From contig NZ_BMZS01000018.1 of assembly GCF_014652915.1 (NCBI RefSeq), positions 1 through 64,000 of the forward strand: DNA of 64,000 bases, given 5' to 3'. Position numbers and translations under genes: made by a program. This DNA comes from Thalassobaculum fulvum (GTDB taxonomy: Bacteria > Pseudomonadota > Alphaproteobacteria > Thalassobaculales > Thalassobaculaceae). Of the stretch, positions 60,630-64,000 are shown piece by piece. The notes under the pieces were generated by a model. It was not told where the DNA came from, did no database searches, and saw only the letters and a list, made by a program, of their open reading frames with translations. Each line of letters starts with the position of its first letter. Position 1 is the first letter of the stretch.

Positions 60630-61089
60630 GGTAGATCAGCGGCTCCCTGTCGGCGTGGCGGAAACGGGCGACCCGGCCGAGGAAGACGACGTGGTCGCCA
60701 CCCTCGATCCGGCTGTCGGTGGCGCATTCGAAGCTGGCGACGGCGCCGGCCAGCACCGGCACGCCGGCGGTGCCGGCTTCCCACTCGACGCCGGCGAAAC
60801 GGTCGTCGACCGGCCGCGCGAACCGGTCCGACAGGTCGCGCTGGTCGGCCGCCAGCACGTTCACCGCGAAGTGGCCGGCGTCGAGGAAGGTGCGCAGGTT
60901 GACCGACCGCCGCGCCAGGCTCCACAGCACCATCGGCGGGTCGAGCGAGACCGAGTTGAACGAGTTGGCGGTCAGCCCGACCGGCCGGCCCCCAGCGTCG
61001 AGCGTGGTGACGATCGTCACCCCGGTCGCGAACCGTCCGAGGGCGTCGCGAAACTCCCGGCTATCCGACGGATGGGCAGCGGTGGCCAT
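60592..61089 (-). CDS. Flavin reductase-domain protein (HpaC-like)
   Basis: A 165-aa FMN/FAD reductase-like protein (FRDALGRFATGVTIVTTLDA, GLTANSFNSVSLDPPMVLWS, HFAVNVLAADQRDLSDRFA, and the late His in HVVFLGRVARFRH). These proteins supply reduced flavin to a partner monooxygenase. An upstream ATG at 61131 adds 14 residues but lacks a ribosome-binding site. It is divergent from the NicX-like gene and leads into the MarR gene. The acyl-CoA-dehydrogenase-fold protein at the window end could be its partner. Confidence 0.88.
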   Translation of the reverse strand: MATAAHPSDSREFRDALGRFATGVTIVTTLDAGGRPVGLTANSFNSVSLDPPMVLWSLARRSVNLRTFLDAGHFAVNVLAADQRDLSDRFARPVDDRFAGVEWEAGTAGVPVLAGAVASFECATDSRIEGGDHVVFLGRVARFRHADREPLIYHAGRYSTPARPS

Positions 61090-61213
61090 GCCCTCCACCA
61101 ATCGTTCAGAACTGAAATTATGCCTTTTCATGAAATAACAGTCGTTGCTAGGCTTCGCCAGTTGTTTCGGCGACCGATCCGTGCAGAGCGTCGCCAACGG
61201 GGGAGATACGGCC

Positions 61214-62260
61214 ATGCTCGCCGATCGGATCGAGGCCAAGTGGATCGACGCCTTCGCCCGGGTGTTCGAGCTCTGCAAGGTCGCCCCCGGCGAGACCGTG
61301 GCCGTGCTGTCCGAGACCCAGTCGCGCGCCCTCAACGTCCACCTCGCCGAGCTGGCGCTGCAGCGGCTGGGCGCCCGCCCGTTCCACGTCGTGGTCCCGA
61401 CCCCGCCGCAGGACGCCCCGGTGCCGGTGCGCTCGACCGGCGCCTCGGCGGCGCTCGGCGGCCAGGCCGCGGCGATCCAGGCGCTGAAGGCGTCCGGGCT
61501 GGTGGTCGACCTGACGGTGGAGGGCCTGCTGCACGCCCCGGAGCTGCCGCAGGTGCTGGCCGACGGCGCCCGCCTGCTGATGATCTCGAACGAGCACCCC
61601 GACGCGCTCGAGCGGCTGGTCCCGGTCGCGGGCGACGACGTCCGGGTGAAGGACGCGGTCAAGCGGGTGCGCGCCGCCGCCACGATGACCGTGACCTCGG
61701 CCGCCGGCACCGACCTGACGGTCGACATGCGCGAGGCGTCGACGGTCGGGGTCTGGGGCTGGTGCGACCGGCCGCGCACGGTGGCGCACTGGCCGGCCGG
61801 GATCGTCGTCAGCTTCCCGCGCGCCGGCTCGGTGAACGGCCGGCTGGTGCTGGACGCCGGCGACGTCAACCTGACCTTCAAGCGCTACCTGGAAAGCCCG
61901 GTGACCCTGACCCTGGTCGACGACTACGTCACCGCGATCGAGGGCGCCGGCACCGACGCCGAGCTGATGCGCCGCTACTTCGCCGCCTGGGGGGACCGCG
62001 ACGCCTACGCCACTAGCCATGTCGGCTTCGGCATGAACCCCGGTGCGCGCTACGAGGCGTTGGCGATGTACGACCAGCGCGACACCAACGGCACCGAGCT
62101 GCGCGCCTACGCCGGCAACTTCCTGTACTCGACCGGCGCCAATGAGTTCGCCAAGCGCTACACCAAGGGCCATTTCGACCTGCCGGTGCGCGGCTGCACG
62201 ATCGAGCTCGACGGTACCCCGGTGGTGATCGCCGGCGAGCTGGTGGAGGACCTGCGGTGA
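61214..62260 (+). CDS. NicX-like 2,5-dihydroxypyridine 5,6-dioxygenase (M29 fold)
   Basis: A 348-aa non-heme iron ring-cleavage dioxygenase of the M29-peptidase-like fold. NicX of Pseudomonas putida binds iron with His265, His318 and Asp320. The corresponding residues here are His269 (TSHVGFGMNPGARYEAL) and His320/Asp322 (TKGHFDLPVRGCTIELDG), with near-identical spacing. True M29 aminopeptidases use a different ligand set. The expected reaction opens 2,5-dihydroxypyridine to N-formylmaleamate, or acts on a close relative. An alpha/beta hydrolase suited to the next step follows. Confidence 0.85.
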   Translation: MLADRIEAKWIDAFARVFELCKVAPGETVAVLSETQSRALNVHLAELALQRLGARPFHVVVPTPPQDAPVPVRSTGASAALGGQAAAIQALKASGLVVDLTVEGLLHAPELPQVLADGARLLMISNEHPDALERLVPVAGDDVRVKDAVKRVRAAATMTVTSAAGTDLTVDMREASTVGVWGWCDRPRTVAHWPAGIVVSFPRAGSVNGRLVLDAGDVNLTFKRYLESPVTLTLVDDYVTAIEGAGTDAELMRRYFAAWGDRDAYATSHVGFGMNPGARYEALAMYDQRDTNGTELRAYAGNFLYSTGANEFAKRYTKGHFDLPVRGCTIELDGTPVVIAGELVEDLR

Positions 62261-62279
62261 GCCGAAATCGTCCGACCGC

Positions 62280-62436
62280 CGCGGCGGCGGGTGGGTCCCG
62301 GATGCGCGCCGCCTTCGGCGTCTCGCTCCGGGATGACGTCAATTTGAGAAGTCGGACCGCCCTTGTTCCCGACGTCATCCCGGACGGCCGCGCCGCCCTC
62401 GGCGCGACCGGGCCGGGACCCACGCAGCGACGGGCG
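62280..62436. repeat. Dispersed palindromic repeat, copy F
   Basis: Left arm GGTGGGTCCCGGATG then CCGGGATGACGTCAATT; right arm CCGACGTCATCCCGGACGG then GCCGGGACCCACGCAG. GGGATGACGT subtype, close to copy C. It lies between two genes in the same direction (NicX-like and hydrolase), ending 26 bases before the hydrolase start. Here it may modulate read-through. Confidence 0.85.
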
Positions 62437-62462
62437 CTCGGATACACGATGGAGAACCGCCG

Positions 62463-63251
62463 ATGACCGTCACCACCCTCCGCCGCGGCCCGCACGGCGA
62501 TTCCCGGGGCGGCCGCACCCTGGTGCTGATGCACGGCATCGGCGGCGGCGCCGAGACCTTCGCGCCGCAGCTCGACGGGCTGTCCGACGCCTTCGACGTG
62601 GTGGCCTGGAACATGCCCGGCTACGGCGGCAGCCCGCTTGCCGGCGAGATGACCTTCGCCGGCCTGGCCGACGCCCTGGAAGGGCTGCTGGACGAACTCG
62701 GCGCAGACAAGGCCGACCTGCTCGGCCATTCGATCGGCGGCATGGTGGCGCAGGAGTTCGTGGCGACCCGCCCCGGCCGGGTGCGCAGCCTGGTGCTGTC
62801 CGGCACCACCGCGGCGTTCGGCAGCAAGGACGGCAGCTTCCAGGAGAAGTTCGTCAACGACCGGCTGGCGCCGCTCGACGCCGGCCAGACCATGGCCGAG
62901 CTCGCCGCGGTGGCGGCCGAGCGGCTGGTCGGGCCGGCCGCCGACCCGGCCGCCGGGCCGGCGATCCGGGCGGCGATGGCGGCGGTGCCGCCGGACGCCT
63001 ACCGGGCGGCGATCAAGTGCCTCGCCAGTTTCGACCGGTTCGCCGACATGGCGGCGATCGCGGTGCCGACCCTGCTGATCGCCGGCGAGGTCGACCGCAA
63101 CGCCCCGGCCCGGACCATGGAGAGCATGAGCCGCAGGATCGCCGGCGCAGGCTACGCCTGCCTGCCCGCCACCGGCCACATGGCGCCGCTGGAGCAGCCG
63201 GCGGCGTTCAACGCCCTGGTCCGCGAGTTCCTGGCGGGCGTGCAGGCATGA
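62463..63251 (+). CDS. Alpha/beta hydrolase (candidate N-formylmaleamate deformylase)
   Basis: A 262-aa alpha/beta hydrolase. The oxyanion motif is VLMHGIGGGAETF, the nucleophile elbow LLGHSIGGMVAQ (Ser90), the acid in LLIAGEVDRNAP and the base His in LPATGHMAPLEQP. NicD, which removes the formyl group from N-formylmaleamate after NicX, belongs to this family with a similar length. The gene order NicX-like then hydrolase supports that reading. From sequence alone other ester or C-C hydrolase roles are equally possible. Confidence 0.85.
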   Translation: MTVTTLRRGPHGDSRGGRTLVLMHGIGGGAETFAPQLDGLSDAFDVVAWNMPGYGGSPLAGEMTFAGLADALEGLLDELGADKADLLGHSIGGMVAQEFVATRPGRVRSLVLSGTTAAFGSKDGSFQEKFVNDRLAPLDAGQTMAELAAVAAERLVGPAADPAAGPAIRAAMAAVPPDAYRAAIKCLASFDRFADMAAIAVPTLLIAGEVDRNAPARTMESMSRRIAGAGYACLPATGHMAPLEQPAAFNALVREFLAGVQA

Positions 63252-63257
63252 CCGGGC

Positions 63258-63414
63258 GACGCGGCGGCGGGTGGGTTCCGGGTCGCCCCCGGAGCAAGTC
63301 CGGGGTTGCCCGGAATGACGACAGGGAAAGAGGGCTGATCGGCTCCCCCTCCCCTTCGTCATTCCGGACGGGTCCTCGTCAGAGGAACCGATCCGGAACC
63401 CACGACGCGGCGGA
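63258..63414. repeat. Dispersed palindromic repeat, copy G
   Basis: Left arm GGGTGGGTTCCGGGTC then CCCGGAATGACGACAGG; right arm TTCGTCATTCCGGACGGG then GATCCGGAACCCACGACG. An inner pair CCGGAGCAAGTCCGG adds a small hairpin. GGAATGACGA subtype. It lies between the hydrolase and the acyl-CoA-dehydrogenase-fold gene, ending 25 bases before the latter's ATG. Confidence 0.85.
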
Positions 63415-63439
63415 AGCATGACGCAATCGGAGACCCTCG

Positions 63440-64000
63440 ATGGACATCCTTGACCTCTCCCGCGTCGAGGCCGACGCGCCGATCTTCGATCCCGACGCGT
63501 TCCGGCTGACCGCCAAGGAGGCCGAGCTGACCGCGCTGGCCCGCCGGCTCGGCAAGGGGCTGTTCGCCGGCCGCGCCGCCGAGGTCGACCGCGACGCCCG
63601 GTTCCCGACAGAGAACTACCGCGACATGCACACCGCCGGCCTGCTCGGCATCTGCGTGCCCGAGGCCGACGGCGGCCGCGGCGCCGACTTCCGGGCCTAC
63701 ATGCTGACCGCCGCCGAGATCGGCCGGTACTGCGGGGCGACGGCATTGACCTGGAACATGCACGTCTGCTCGTGCCTGTGGACCGGGCCGCTGTCCGAGG
63801 ACCTGGAGATGCCCGACGAGGTCCGCGCCGTCCATCGCGCGCGCCGGGCCATCCACTACCGCCGGATCCTCGACGACGGCGCGATCTACGCCCAGCCGTT
63901 CTCCGAGGGCGGAGCGGCGGCCGCCGGCGTGGTGCCGTTCTCGACCAGTGCGAAGCGGGTCGACGGCGGCTGGCGGATCAACGGCAAGAAGATCTTCGCC
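63440..64000 (+). CDS. Acyl-CoA-dehydrogenase-fold flavoprotein (partial, runs off the window)
   Basis: The first 187 codons of a longer gene; the 3' part lies beyond the window. GGAG precedes the ATG. The reading is open and shows the acyl-CoA dehydrogenase N-terminal and middle folds: YRDMHTAGLLGICVPEADGG, AEIGRYCGATALTWNMHV, and the FAD/beta-sheet region YAQPFSEGGAAAAGVVPF and VDGGWRINGKKIF. Some members are acyl-CoA dehydrogenases. Others are reduced-flavin monooxygenases that need an HpaC-type reductase, which is encoded nearby. The role in this cluster is undecided. Confidence 0.88.
   Translation, partial: MDILDLSRVEADAPIFDPDAFRLTAKEAELTALARRLGKGLFAGRAAEVDRDARFPTENYRDMHTAGLLGICVPEADGGRGADFRAYMLTAAEIGRYCGATALTWNMHVCSCLWTGPLSEDLEMPDEVRAVHRARRAIHYRRILDDGAIYAQPFSEGGAAAAGVVPFSTSAKRVDGGWRINGKKIFA

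Overview
The window is 64 kb of very GC-rich, densely coded chromosome. It looks like an alphaproteobacterium, probably Rhodospirillales-like. The grounds are the lptC-lptA-lptB-rpoN-hpf-ptsN order, an Hsp20/DUF1150 pair, DUF1194, a BigR-type sulfide sensor and an NDUFA9-like epimerase. This placement comes from gene content and was not tested by a search. I see no rRNA, CRISPR array, integrase, transposase or phage block. One tRNA gene is present.

Layout. 0.2-3.8 kb: a GntR/UTRA regulator diverges from a split UxaA/SuyAB-type lyase, followed by a PhyH-type oxygenase. 3.8-6.5 kb: a sulfide/persulfide detoxification set (TauE/SafE exporter, rhodanese-DUF2892, BigR-like sensor, persulfide-dioxygenase-type hydrolase). 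6.5-12 kb: dehydrogenases, a decayed PLDc_N gene, a 1-Cys peroxiredoxin, an Ldh-family oxidoreductase and a protease-like protein lacking its catalytic triad. 12-14.3 kb: four small poorly known genes including an atypical receiver. 14.4-24 kb: assorted metabolism. 24.4-27.6 kb: a large secreted DUF4347/beta-helix/RTX protein. 27.6-33.6 kb: glutamate synthase gltB and gltD. 33.9-42 kb: uppP, an epimerase, tRNA-Leu, an RNase D-like nuclease, LPS export genes, sigma-54, ribosome hibernation factor and PtsN. 42-49.3 kb: Hsp20/DUF1150, a trypsin-like protease and a Ugp-type ABC transporter with a GpdQ-like phosphodiesterase. 49.5-56.9 kb: a single-chain biotin carboxylase, a sulfotransferase, RidA, a sulfurtransferase and a DMT transporter. 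57.0-58.8 kb: a Cys-rich PadR regulator with an ArsO-like flavoprotein. 58.9-64 kb: a receiver-like protein, then a probable pyridine-ring catabolic cluster (MarR, flavin reductase, NicX-like dioxygenase, alpha/beta hydrolase, acyl-CoA-dehydrogenase-fold enzyme cut by the window end).

Seven copies of a 130-200 bp palindromic element (GTGGGTYCCGG...GGRATGACG...CGTCATYCCGG...CCGGRACCCAC) sit only between genes, usually where transcription units converge. The candidates most worth following are the PadR/ArsO-like pair with matching dyads ahead of both genes, the NicX-containing cluster that pairs a flavin reductase with an acyl-CoA-dehydrogenase-fold protein, and the DUF4347-beta-helix-RTX chimera. 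Start codons were chosen by family length and Shine-Dalgarno sites. All functions are inferred from sequence motifs and context.
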